Under the pieces are notes generated by a model, which worked only from the letters and a program-made list of their open reading frames with translations, ran no database searches and was not told the origin of the DNA. Below are positions 36,801-48,800 of a stretch of DNA of 64,000 nucleotides, one piece after another (position 1 is the first letter of the stretch; every line of letters starts with the position of its first letter). The DNA is from Cardinalis cardinalis (lineage: Eukaryota > Chordata > Aves > Passeriformes > Cardinalidae): positions 6,525,257 to 6,589,256 of the forward strand of contig JACDOX010000027.1 of the NCBI GenBank assembly GCA_014549065.1, read 5' to 3'. A program made the position numbers and the translations under genes.

Positions 36801-39800
36801 TATAATTGTATCTCAGGAATGAGGCTGTAATGGACCATTTACCTTNTAGCTTTTGGAATGTGTTGTTGAAAATAAAACTTTTCTTTAATGCATATAGTTT
36901 TTTATTTTTCTTCTCTCTTAACAGTGCTTTATCCTTTTTTATTGATGTGGCTTCTACTTAATCAATTATACTTGTTTATTCTTGCCTGGAAGTAAATAAG
37001 ATATTAGGGTCAGTAAGCAAATAGGATGTGAAATGTGAGCATGACTTTTTCTGAAGAACAGTAGGGACCTCTTGGCCATTCAGGGATTTCTGATTTCTCA
37101 GCTCCAGCACGATGCACCATTGGTTAGAGGTGCCCACAAAGGTGTGGGGTAACAGCTGTCCCATTGCGTGACTTNATATACACCTGTCATCTGGTGATAA
37201 GATTGCACAAGAGGGCTTTAACTGGTCTGCACTTTGTTCATTTTTATTGATCTTCTACCATAATGCTCTCTTTTGAAACATGTTTTGTAGAATAGGTCAT
37301 TATTTGTTGGGTCTTTTTTAAAATTTTGGTTTTGTTGACTTTTTTTTTTTAATTTAGGAGACTGTCCATGATAGAAGCCCATTAAAATACTATTTTTGGT
37401 TTTTAGTTCTTCTTTTTCTCCTGATTGCCCTTTACCACAGTTTTTGCTGAGACATGTTTTACAAAACACAGAGCAATTTAAAGTGGTAATTACTGCCTTT
37501 TAAAACTTGTAATTGCACTTTCTATGTTCAGTACTTATGGTCCAGACTCTTCCCTAGGGGAGGCTTACTCCCATAGCTGCTGTCTGGGTTGAGCAGATAG
37601 CTCTGATACCATTTTCTGTCTGTGACGGTGTGTGCAGTGGCAGGAGTGAGAGATGAGTAGTTCTTAAACAAGAATTAAACAAGGGCATAATCGTACAGTT
37701 GGTTTTTTCCCTTGGGTTNTTAACTTGTGTGGTTAAAAAAACTACTTGATCTTCCTTCCAATACCTGAAGGGAACCTGCAGGAAAGATTGAGACTATTTA
37801 CAAGCANATATGGTAGAGGTGGGAGTGACTTCAAANTTACAAGACNGTAGGTTTAGATTAGATATTGGGAAAAAGTTCTTTACTGTGAGGGTGGAAGGGT
37901 ACTGGAACAGATTGCCCAGAAAAGTTGCAAATTCCCATCCCTAGAAGTGTTTAAGGCTAGACTGGCTGGAACTTTGAGCAATCNTGGAAGTTGTCCCTGT
38001 CCATGGCAAGGGGATTGGAACTAGAGATTTTGAAGTTTCTTNCAACCCAGGCCATTCTATGATCTATACATATCTGTGTTCTTCTGTGGAGTGTGGGACC
38101 AAATGTACATATATTGGTTTTCTCAGAAATATGTTTTAGCCACTTTTAGGTTTTTTTCTTGTTTTTAAGCTTGACACATTCATAATGTGTTTTATTTTTG
38201 TAGTCAGGGAACCTTAGAGTTACACTAGACTTTCTTTGAACCTGTTCTGCTATCAATCTGCTGTAACTTTCTTCCTGCAAAGCACATTTTAAAATACTCA
38301 CTTTGAAAAATACAGTGTCTGTGGTAGATGTTATTTGCTGAAAACCTCTTCCTGTTGAGTGGTTGCCTTTAGAGAGTNAGTTACTTGTTATTATTGCTAG
38401 TCAGTTTGATTTCTGTTTCCCAGCTGCATCTTTCCCTCTGTATCTGATGTAAAATGACTATCAAGACCAAAGGATGATGTCTAAATGCAGACTTTGGAAG
38501 GAAAGTGTTGAGGGAGGGTGTGGTGTGAGTAATACAAAATTACTAAAGCCATAAAAATTAGAGAGGGAATTTATTACAGCACTTACATCAACCTGTTACA
38601 CCCCTAAAATACAATAACAAATGTCNCCTAAAATAGTGATCTTCAAATAGTGTCTCATAGGGAATTGGCCTGTGAGTGCTCTGTCCAGCCCTCACAGCCA
38701 TAGGACTCCTTCACTCTCAGCTTGATGGGAGGAGNGAAAGGTGAAGGTGTTTGCAGCAAGTAGCTCACCCAGTATTATTGCCAGCAAAATTTAGTACTTA
38801 CTGTGCTGTGCCACTCCTCTGTACTGTCAGCTTTAATGCTGCAAAACTCTGTCATGCAAGTCTGGTGTTATGTACTGAAGTGCAGNCAGTACAGTAGATA
38901 CTACAGCTATATTCAGCCTCTGGCTCCTGGTGGGACACTGCTGCTATTTGCTTTCNGGTGCTAAAAATCATCTTTAGTACTCCCTCCAGACAGTTTAATA
39001 TCCAGATGGTTTAGTACGTGNCTGTTGAAATATTAGTCATTAAGGGGCTAGACTGGAGGCAGTCTAACTAATATTTTGTTATCTTTTTTTTCTCCACCCC
39101 CTAGCTTGGTGATCCATCTATTTTCCCTGCTGTCATCGTGGAGCATGTTCCTAGTGCAGAACTCCTACATAACTACTCTGGCTTAACCTGCGTGGATGAA
39201 CCTAGTGACATGATCACTGAGAACTCTCTGGATGTTGCAGAAGAGCAAATCATAGAAGATGATGATATCACCCTCACAGGTTGGCAATGAAACCACCTCT
39301 GTGCCACTTGCACTCTCTTGGTGCAAAGGCATNTCTGTGTCTTTGTATCAAGATGGTTGTGACTAATGCAGGAAGAAAGTTAAATGACAAAAAGCAGCAC
39401 GGAGCAAAATGAATAGTGGTATTGAATGCTGTTAATTCTGNACAAAACAGAGAAAATGGCATTAATATTGTTAGCAGGTGGCTTGCAACCCCAGGTGCAC
39501 TCTTCCCAATGGTGAAGAGTTTCATCCATCAACAATGATTAAGGCAGAGTCCTGCTCAGAGAACCAACTAGGTTTTTCTTTGTTCTTCGTAGGTTTTGTT
39601 TGCTTTTAATTAACATGTGATATATTCCTAAGTAAACACATATACCAACAAGNAGGAATATGCAGCTTGAGTAGATGCTGCTTTTAACTTTCCAAGGGTA
39701 TACAGTTATAAATTAAAATGTGCATGCTAGCATGACTTACTGGTGTAAGTATACTCAGCACAGTATTAATTTTGGCAGTGATTCACACCTTAAATACAGG

Positions 39801-42800
39801 GCTTTTTTTGTAAATTCTATTAGGAAAGGTAGCCCTAAAGAACAACCAATTCTCAAGAGNAAAGCTCAAAACTCTATCACATTTTTTAAAAACAACCCCT
39901 CACTGAATGTATGTATTTGAAGTGCTTTTGCAGAAAAATCTCCAAGGTGGGGTAGGTACTTTACAGAGAGAAGTTTTCTTTCAGCCACTAGCTCCACACC
40001 TGGACTGTCTCCAGGGATGGAGACAGCTTGCTGGTTTCGCTCATACTTTTGACATTATTTNCAAAGACATGCTCTGATACAATCTTTTACTACCAAAAGC
40101 AAAACAAGAACTCAACATTAACTTGACATGAGGAACAGTTCACAGAATAAATTGACATGAGCTGTTCTCAGTATTTTTTTCATAGTAGTGAATTATCTGT
40201 GAACAGACTGTGACCATACAACTAAGTTAGGTTATTATTCAAGAAGGTTTTTGATACTCAAACAGTATTTNATGNTGAGACCTCTTGCCAACTTGCTGTT
40301 CATATTAATTATTCACACTACAACTGGCATTTCCCTAGTGTGTTACTTAAGCACCACTTAATGTATCCGTGTGAATTTCATAGTGTCTTTTTTGTGAATC
40401 CATATTCACTGTAATATATTGTATGTAAATTTTTACATGCATGAGTAATTGTGAAAATCCACTTTTGTGAATGCCCTTGTTAACCTTCTTTTTCTCTTTT
40501 TTTTTTTTTTCTCGGTTGTTGTTGCTTGTCACTTGAGAAGGGTTTTCAAATTGCTGCCAGAAACTGAAAATATTTAATCCTTGTAACCGATGGTGTCCAA
40601 GNGTTTCTGGGATACTTTGGAGTCAGACAAGTACAGTATTGTTCCCATCATCCGCTATAGTTCAAGAAATCTGGTCTTCTTTAAAGGCAAAGTCCTTAGA
40701 AATTGAGAGCTGCCACTTTGCNGAGATGATTGGTGTGAAGGAGATGATAACTAATTATCAGTTTCACAGTCTCCATCCTGTGCATGCTCTGGATTTCCTT
40801 AGAAGGGAAGGGGGATCAATGCAGGATGAGCCAGGACCAGCACTGTAGCTGGAAAGCTCCTGCTCAGGACAAGGCANGAAACACTGGTAGCTCAGCCCCT
40901 GGTCTCTGGCAGGAAGCTGTCNAGCCTGACGGTAGTGGGGCAGAATTTGGGGCCCAGGGGTGTGAAGGCACCCCACAGGAGAGGAGAGGACACTGGGGAG
41001 GGAGGCCCCTGTTACCTCCCTGCCCACTGCGGACAAGCACTGGCTGTAGCCACAGCTGCCCAGTTGAACTGCAAGACTGCAGTGTGGAAGAGACCCTAGT
41101 TCAAGTATAGCTTGCTTTAGGCTGCCTCTGAAATGGGGCTAATCATAGCTCAATTTTCCCACCTACTCTGTTTTTCAGCTGCTTTTTTTTTTTCTCCCTT
41201 CTTTGAAGTTTCCTTCTTGATTTTGTTTGCTCTCAACAGTGAAATGTGTTGTTTTGTGCTTTGAAGTTAGTACCAGTCTTTTCAGTTGCTTCCANGTTAT
41301 GCCTTTGAGAGAGGATCAGACATCATAAAGACTGTACTAATTCCACATTAAAATATTTATGACTGAAGTTCACAGCAAAACAAAACTGAAGCCACCATAA
41401 TTTCTGACTAAACATTACTGAGCGATGACTGCTTAATATGAAGGATTTAGGTTTTTTAAAGTTACTTGTTTTTCAGTACTATTTTGTGACTGGCATCCAC
41501 TGGACTTCTCTTTTCTCCTAGATTTACAGAAATTAGCAGTAGGCCTCATGAAACTGAAGCAATCAGTTTTTAGGGATCTATCTGCAGAGTAGTGGGTGCT
41601 GATACGTTTTTTCATCCATAGCTGCCCTTTTTAAGGGCAGCTTCAGCCCTTAAAAAGCACAGCTATCACATGTTGGTAGTTGACCTGTCATATGAATTAT
41701 AACCTGCAGAAAACTTAAGAACAGCATCTGTTGCACATGAAACCCTACTGAGACATGGACAGCAATCAGCTTTTTAGCTATATTAATGCTCATGCTGTAA
41801 TTTTTTTTAAATGAATAGGCAGACGTGCCTTATCACTCTCATCTTTAAAAGCACTTTTTCCTGGAAGAACTTATCACTCTCATCTTTAAAAGCACTTTTT
41901 CCTGGAACATTTGGCTTTGAATGAAGTTTTATCTCTAAAGAGAATATTGAAATATTTTTTTCTCTAAAAAATAAGGGGATAATAATTTGTGCAGAAGAAC
42001 TCTAGGCNAACTTGTCAGAATGTACAATTGCTACACCTTGTATATCTTATTAATGTGGCTAGTTATGGATATAACGTGCACAGGAAGGAGGAACTAATTG
42101 GATTATGTAGCTCCTGAAAACATTTTTCTTTAAATTCTTGTTAGAATTTTTTTTTTAGCTTTGTCATGTTTGGTGAGATTTTTTATTGAAAACCACAGTT
42201 AATCAAAGTCTGTCATTTTATGGTTCACCTGTTCTGGTATTGTGTTCATGGGATCAGGGAAGTGGCTGCACTGGGACAGTTTGGGGGGGAGGGGATGAGA
42301 GAGCAGGGACAGAAAATTTGCATTTAGATGTCCNGTGCTGTGGTCTGAATAGGGAGCATGGAAGTGTGCATTTTCATAGATCAATAATGGTACCTAATAA
42401 CCAGTTCATTTTGAAGTCTGGTACCATTTGCCTAGTATGTTTTGTGAAGCTCTAGTAGTCCTGAACAAACACAGCTTCTTTGGTGGTCATTTCTGCTATT
42501 ACAAAGAAATACAGAGGAGTAGTTCGGTGGAAACTGAACTTCATAGTGTTAATCTGTGAGGATTGTGAGTTGATGAGATGCCAGTTGCAACAAAGCAGGT
42601 TTTGGTTTCAGTTACTTTGTAAAGAAATTATTCACAGCTGCCTGTAGCTCTGGTAAAACCAGAGGGTTTTTTATATACCTCCTCAAAGAGATAATTTTCT
42701 TTACAAATTGTAACGCTTTATTTAAAAAAGAAAATGGTGATTTGCAGGTCTCCTGAAATACCTGTGTTTTTAAACTCAGTTTTCCAGTGTCAGATAACAA

Positions 42801-45800
42801 TCAGTAGGAGTGGATACTAAAAAGTAAGNGCTTAAATTTAACAGCCAGCTATTCTGCAAAAGGGGACTCTGTCCATGTCTGACTCTCTTTCTTCTTTAAG
42901 CAACTTTAGGTTTCTTCTGACATTATTTTGAGGTTCTGCAGTCCCTGTTCTTGTCTCTAGTAAAACCAGCAGTGAATTTAAACNCAGCTGTGACTAGCAC
43001 AGCCTTTATCTAAGCCTGGAAAAGGACTTGTGTTGCCCACTCTCCAGAACTACAAGTCACCAGAGAAGCAAAGGGAGTGGGATAGAATTGCCCAAAGTGG
43101 TGTAAAAATTTCAAAAAAGACGCTAGACAGGAATAGGGAAAGCAGGACTTTGAACTGAGGTGGGGAACTTNCAAGATGAGGCATAATTTCAGAGCAGAAC
43201 GCTGTTTGGGCAAGCCCTGTGCTGACGCTGATTCACAGGGAGCCTGGATTCACAGTAACTGGGCAGAAATTGGCATGCAGATACGAAGGCTTAAGTTTGT
43301 GGCATGCTCAGATAAAAAAACAACTTGTANAGTACCCTGGGAAAAAACTGAAGATATTTTTAGGTGTGGTTTTCCCCCTCCCTTTTCTTTTTCTCCCTTC
43401 TTNTTGTCCCTTTCCCCTTATTTTCTTACCTATTTTTTCTTCCATGCCTCTTTTTCTCCTTTTCATTTTTGTCTTCCAATATTTTCTTTCCCCTCCCCCT
43501 TTTTTTCCTTTTTTTTAAAAAGCTTCTGCCTATTTCAGATAACCTTTGAAACCTGATACTTTGCAGAAATTATCCTCCCTGCTGCCCCTTTTTTTTCAGC
43601 TCTGACTTTGGCAAAGAGGAACAAAAAAGCCTTTTAATTCCAGTTCTTCTTAAAACTGGCACTGTATCNTCACAGCCAGTGATGGAATACCATTCTGCAG
43701 CATTATAGAAAAGCTAAAATAAGAGACACCAGTTTGCCTTTGGTAGCTGAGCTGGTTATCTCTGAGCACTGTCTCATGTTGAAGGATGCAAATGAGCACC
43801 TTGCTGTTAAAAGGACAAAGAGGTGGTGCCCCACTTTTTCTGTGAGGNGCCTCACACCTTGTTTGTATTAGCTCTTGAGTTCTTGTAATTCAACTTGCTA
43901 ACCCTGCAATACCCCCAAAACCTNTTCAGACATTTTATAAATCTCAGTTGTCTCACTATGTGATCAAAAAAGTGTGAAGCCTGGCATGTGTCAAGTGACA
44001 GATGTTTGGATCATGGACCAGGGGCAGAGGTGGGAGGAAAAACCACAACCCTTGGTTTTTTCAGCAACAGGGAAGTATTAACTGGTCTTNAACCATTTTG
44101 TGAAGTCATCTTCTNGGAAGATGCTTGAAGGGTCTCGGCAAAAGCAGTGGAGTGGTTAAGAAACTTAATTTTGCCATCCTATGTTTGTGGATGGNAAGAT
44201 AGTGCTGCTGCTTGCGGAGGAATACATCTGGTCCAGGTAGCTCTGCTGGCAAGCTGCAGAGTGNGATGCAGATTGAGCTCTGGGTGGGAGGCAGACACAA
44301 GAGGCTGTGAACTGCCAACCTTTNGGATAACTAAAAAAGGGCACCAGGGCCAGGCAGGCAATGAACAGTGAGAGAGACTGTAGAAGCTGGGAATTGCTGG
44401 TCTTCTAGATAAGAAAGAAGAAGGGGACAGCAGCAGCAGGGGAGTGGATGGACACAGAGAGGAAGAGGAGACTTGCCCACAGATGGACTCTGAGGCTGTA
44501 AAAGCTCAGGGGTTCCTTGGTTGGGGTCCTCCTTGGGGCACCAGCTCAGGCTGTTCTTGTGTTACTGTGCTGTGAATAAATGGCTTTATGGAATGAGCCA
44601 TCTGAGACTCTGCTGTGGGAAACCCAGGGCTGAACTGGCAAGGAAACCTGGTCTGGCTGTGGATGGGTGTGTGGGGAGCCAAGGGGNACACGTCTGTCAC
44701 GGGAGCTGCCCGCTGTGAAGGGGCTTTGACCCAGCTGTGGCAGTCTGTGGCCTTGCCACAGAGTCTTGTGGATGGTCAGACTGGGAAGTTTCCTTAACAC
44801 GCTTAAATTTTTTGTGAGTAGCAAATTATATCAATTTCTATGTTTACATTATTTATATGGCTATTATAAGTTCCTTTCATTAGTATTGGATAGGGATGGT
44901 AAACTTATAGCCATATGGTGTAACAGTGATGTAAAGCTGTTAGACTCTTCCTCCCTGCTATTATTCAGAGTGAAGAATTGGCTCTGTTCCAGCACCTTAG
45001 TCCCTGAAAGGCAGCAGGTGGGTTCGGTCCCTCTGCAGCTCTCTCTGGGGAAAGAGCAGACAGCAGCAGCTCTTTCCTCCCTGCATGCAGAACTAAGAAC
45101 CTGGCAGTACCACTGCTGGCTTTAAAACTGTATGGGGTAAGCCAGCCATGCTTCATGACTTAGCCTGCCATGATCCAGCTGAGCCAAACCTTCCTGTCCA
45201 TTCAGACAGTGTCAGAACTCAGAACAGTTGCTTTGGCAGTGCTGTGTGCATTTAGTTATATTTGTATGATGTGACATCCTTCTTGAGGTCTTGGGAATGC
45301 TGGTAGATGATACGGGAAGTTCTCATCCAGATAAAACTTAGAACCAGAAGCATCAAATCACCAGCACCTTTCCAAGAGTGTACATGGCCACAGACTGAAT
45401 GGGATGCACATGTTCTGTCTCCTCCTGATGGACAGGCATCCCCTAGGGATGCTGTATGGCTCTTGGGGCTGAGATGTCTTGGATCTGAGCTCCTAAGCCT
45501 GTCAGCTGCCTNACAAAATTGTCAGGGATTTGCTGCCCTCTCTTGCTTCCAAGGTCAGGACCATAGTCCATACTCACTTTCTCTTCATGCTGTCCTCCCC
45601 AGCTCNGTGTTTCTCATTTCTTAAGACTCTTTGGAGGTGTCAGCCAGAAGGTGCAGATCCTTAACTGTCTGAATGTCTCTGTCAGGTATAGGGTGGAGGT
45701 GGTCCTGTAGAAAACAGGGTGAGTTGCTGAGTGGAGCAGGGGTTCCCAACACCTATTTTATTCTGCATTAGTCTGAGCCTCTTACATTAGGGCCTCAAGG

Positions 45801-48800
45801 GAAAATCCAGAAGGTAAGGAGGCTTCTGTAAATCACAGTTGGTGGAAGAGATAGGGCTGATGCGTGGATGCCAACNTTCATCTTTGCAGATACAATTGCT
45901 GAAGCAGTAAACATTTGTGATTGAAAACAGGGGGTTTTGGTTGATTGTTTTTTTAATTATGTAATTGCTTAGTGCTAATTGAACTGATTGCTTTGTTGTT
46001 ACTGTGATATTTTTAAGGTTAAAATATAGAAATTCTGGCATAAACTTCTTGCTTTTGTGCACAGAAATATTCCAAGGTCATTACATTGTGTTTTAACATG
46101 TATGCTTGCTTGCTTTGTCAGTCAGTATATTTTTTTGGTTTTGTTTTGTTTTATAATGTGACTGCCCCACCCAAAATTCCTCAAAGCTTAACAGGGAGAG
46201 GGGTGTAAAGCCTGTGAAAGTAACTGAAGTTTCTTGGTGTCCTAAATAGGGGAATACTAATGCAGCCCTTTTTATCATCTATCAGATGCAAGTGAATTCC
46301 CCAAAGTTGCATCAAATTCACATCAAAGGATTAGGAAGCCTGGCCCAACAGTTTCCATTTGACGAACAGTAATTTCTAAAAGGATGTGTTAAACAGTTTT
46401 AAATGTTTATGGTACCAGGAACTGCAATCTATGTTATTTTTCATGCTACAGTTATTTTGAAAAAATCATCTGGTAAAGTACTCTTCATGTTAAACCAGCT
46501 GNTTTTTTTGCAAAATGATATTTTATTGGATTTTTTTGTTGTACGCCCAGATGACCTTTACATGTACCTTAAGCATTATAATTAATTCTCAGGAGCTTTG
46601 GGTTTGTCTAATGGCTGCCCTCATNAGCTTGATGAGGCATTGTCTAGAAGTCAAAAATTTTGAAAAGCTTGCCAACCTTTTATATTGTATTTCATGTTTC
46701 ATGTTTGCTTTCCAATGTGTTCTTTGAGCTTGCACATGTAATTCCCATGAATTTGAATGGTTTAGGATTTACCTACACCTTTACATCACATGGTCTCTAA
46801 TAGAACTTGTGGAGTATTTTTTCTCTCCTCCAGGCTAAATGACTGGAGAGTTTAGATGGACATCTATTATTTCTGGAATTCACTTCTGTTCATAGAACCA
46901 CAGAGTTTTTAGGGTTGGAAAAGATCTCTCAGATCATCAAGTCCTACTGTCAACCAACCACACCCATGTTCACCATTAAATCATGTCTTCAAGTGTCATA
47001 TCCATGTGTTTTTCTGTGGATAAGACATTGGAGCACCATAAGAAGTTAGCAATATTTTATTTTTAAATAATGATCTCTGGAATATTGCTTGTGGTAGTGA
47101 TATTTCTTAGTTTCATGGATGTTGTGTTTTACTGCATGTTCTTGATCAGCAAAGAGAGGGGTTAGAAAGATGAGGCAGAAACAAAGGGTTTGTTTGAGTT
47201 TTTTTATACATGCAATCTGAAAAATGTACTGTACTAAATAAATTAAATTATTGAAGTGTGCATTTTCTCCATAGCTAATCTGTTGCTACACATCTAGTAG
47301 AAGACCATCTCTATATCTTTTTTTTTTTTCTGGGAATTAAATACTAATAAATATTATGCTAAGCTTTAAATCTAGTTTGTAGCTTCCTTAATTTTTTTTT
47401 CTCCCTTGCTTTTAGTTGAAGCATCTTGTCATGATGGAGATGAAACAATGGAAACAATTGAGGCTGCCGAAGCACTTCTTAATATGGACTCCCCTGATCC
47501 TATGTTGGATGAAAAAAGAATGAGTGAGTTTTTTTATGAAAATCTAATCTTTATTTGCCAGGTTTATTTGTTAAAGGAGGAGGGATTCACTGCAGTATGG
47601 TTGCATGGAATTGGTAAGACTTTTTTTTTATAATTTCCAGAGAGCCTGTACATGCATAGTTTGAGTATCAGAAATTCAGTATTGTAGGCAATGAAGGATT
47701 TCATTGTCATGCCAGAGTTGAACACGAAAGGAAAGAGTCAAAAATTACAGAGGGAAGGTGTTATTGAAGTTAGATGATTTAGATTGCAGTGTTTTGTTTG
47801 GTTGATGTTTATGTCAGGATAAAAGAGTATACACTTACAGTTAGAGATTGCCTTAAATATGAAGGTGTGATCAGCAGATAAATCTGCTTTTTGTGGGGTT
47901 TGTTCTGTCATTAACTTGATCTATTTTAGTAGTGCTTCTGTGTAAAATGTCAGCACATACATTGAATTGTACACTTGTCTTCTCTCACTCTTGAAAGACT
48001 CAAGTGTCATCNTTTGATTTTGTTCTATTTTTGAGTTTTTGCTCTAAAGCCAGCTTTTTAAAGTCCTCATGGCTGTGTGAAAATACTCCTTTTGTCTCTT
48101 TCCCTTAAGCAACTATGTTTGGTGCAACTGAAGAGGAAGAAATGGTGCCTCCTATCACACACGTGTCAGTCACACTCGATGGGATCCCTGAGGTGGTGGA
48201 AGTTCACCAAGCCTCAGACCCTTATGCTGAGTCACCAGAGACTCCNGAATTTGAACAACCAAAGAAGAAAAAAGGTAAGACGCTACCAGAGAACAGCAGT
48301 GTGGAGCAGGAGAGTAGGGGGTGGCATGGTTGCTTCCTTATGGGTGTTTGGAANCATTTGGTGTGTCAGGCCAAAATAACTGGGTGAGCTCAGCCAGAAA
48401 TGCGGGGGGAAGCATTTTCTTGCTGCATAATGTGAGCACATGTACAGGTGCTTAGACTAATGATGTTGTAGAGGTAGCAACGAGATTCCTTATCCTACAG
48501 GAATCTCTGCTTGTTCCAATTTATAGTTTCTTCTTCAGAGCAGAATTGCCATGCAATCCACAGAGATTTTGCTCCTGAGAATCCAGAAGTATTTTCATTA
48601 GCTCTTATTTACCTTCAACTGAAAATACTTGATCAGTTCAGAATATGGGATGAGAATGGGGAGGGATTTTTAGCTTTTCTTAAACATTACTGATTTTTTC
48701 TCATTAATAAAATAGCTGNGTGCTATAGTAAGTGTCAGTCCCATTTGTAGTAGATTACATTTGTATACTGTAGTGATGTTCCACTGCAGTCAGTGCTGTG

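Larger units (their letters stand above)
30896..39104 (+). other. ELF1: ELF1 intron 2 (8.2 kb)
   Basis: GT-AG intron between coding exons 2 and 3, phase 0. It contains a candidate regulatory cluster (33030-33085: GGAGGGGC, CACGTG E-box and CTTATCAG GATA-type site), a perfect 26-bp palindrome (34922-34947), a small CpG cluster (36451-36500) and a CR1 fragment (37781-38068). No internal coding exon fits the ELF1 protein here. Confidence 0.95.
39280..47415 (+). other. ELF1: ELF1 intron 3 (8.1 kb)
   Basis: Phase-1 GT-AG intron. It contains an exact 41-bp tandem duplication (41829-41907), a 150-base polypyrimidine tract (43368-43518), a possible LTR remnant (44440-44620) and a CR1 fragment on the minus strand (46891-47025). 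The GC-richer stretch 40780-41110 has no identified origin. Open frames on both strands are short and domain-free. Confidence 0.95.

Noticed and set aside
43176..43556. Phe/Ser/Pro-rich frames of 60-126 codons
   Set aside because: They are translations of the polypyrimidine tract.
44766..45125. 119-codon plus-strand frame in intron 3
   Set aside because: No homology recognised and not compatible with ELF1 phases at any acceptor; probably chance.
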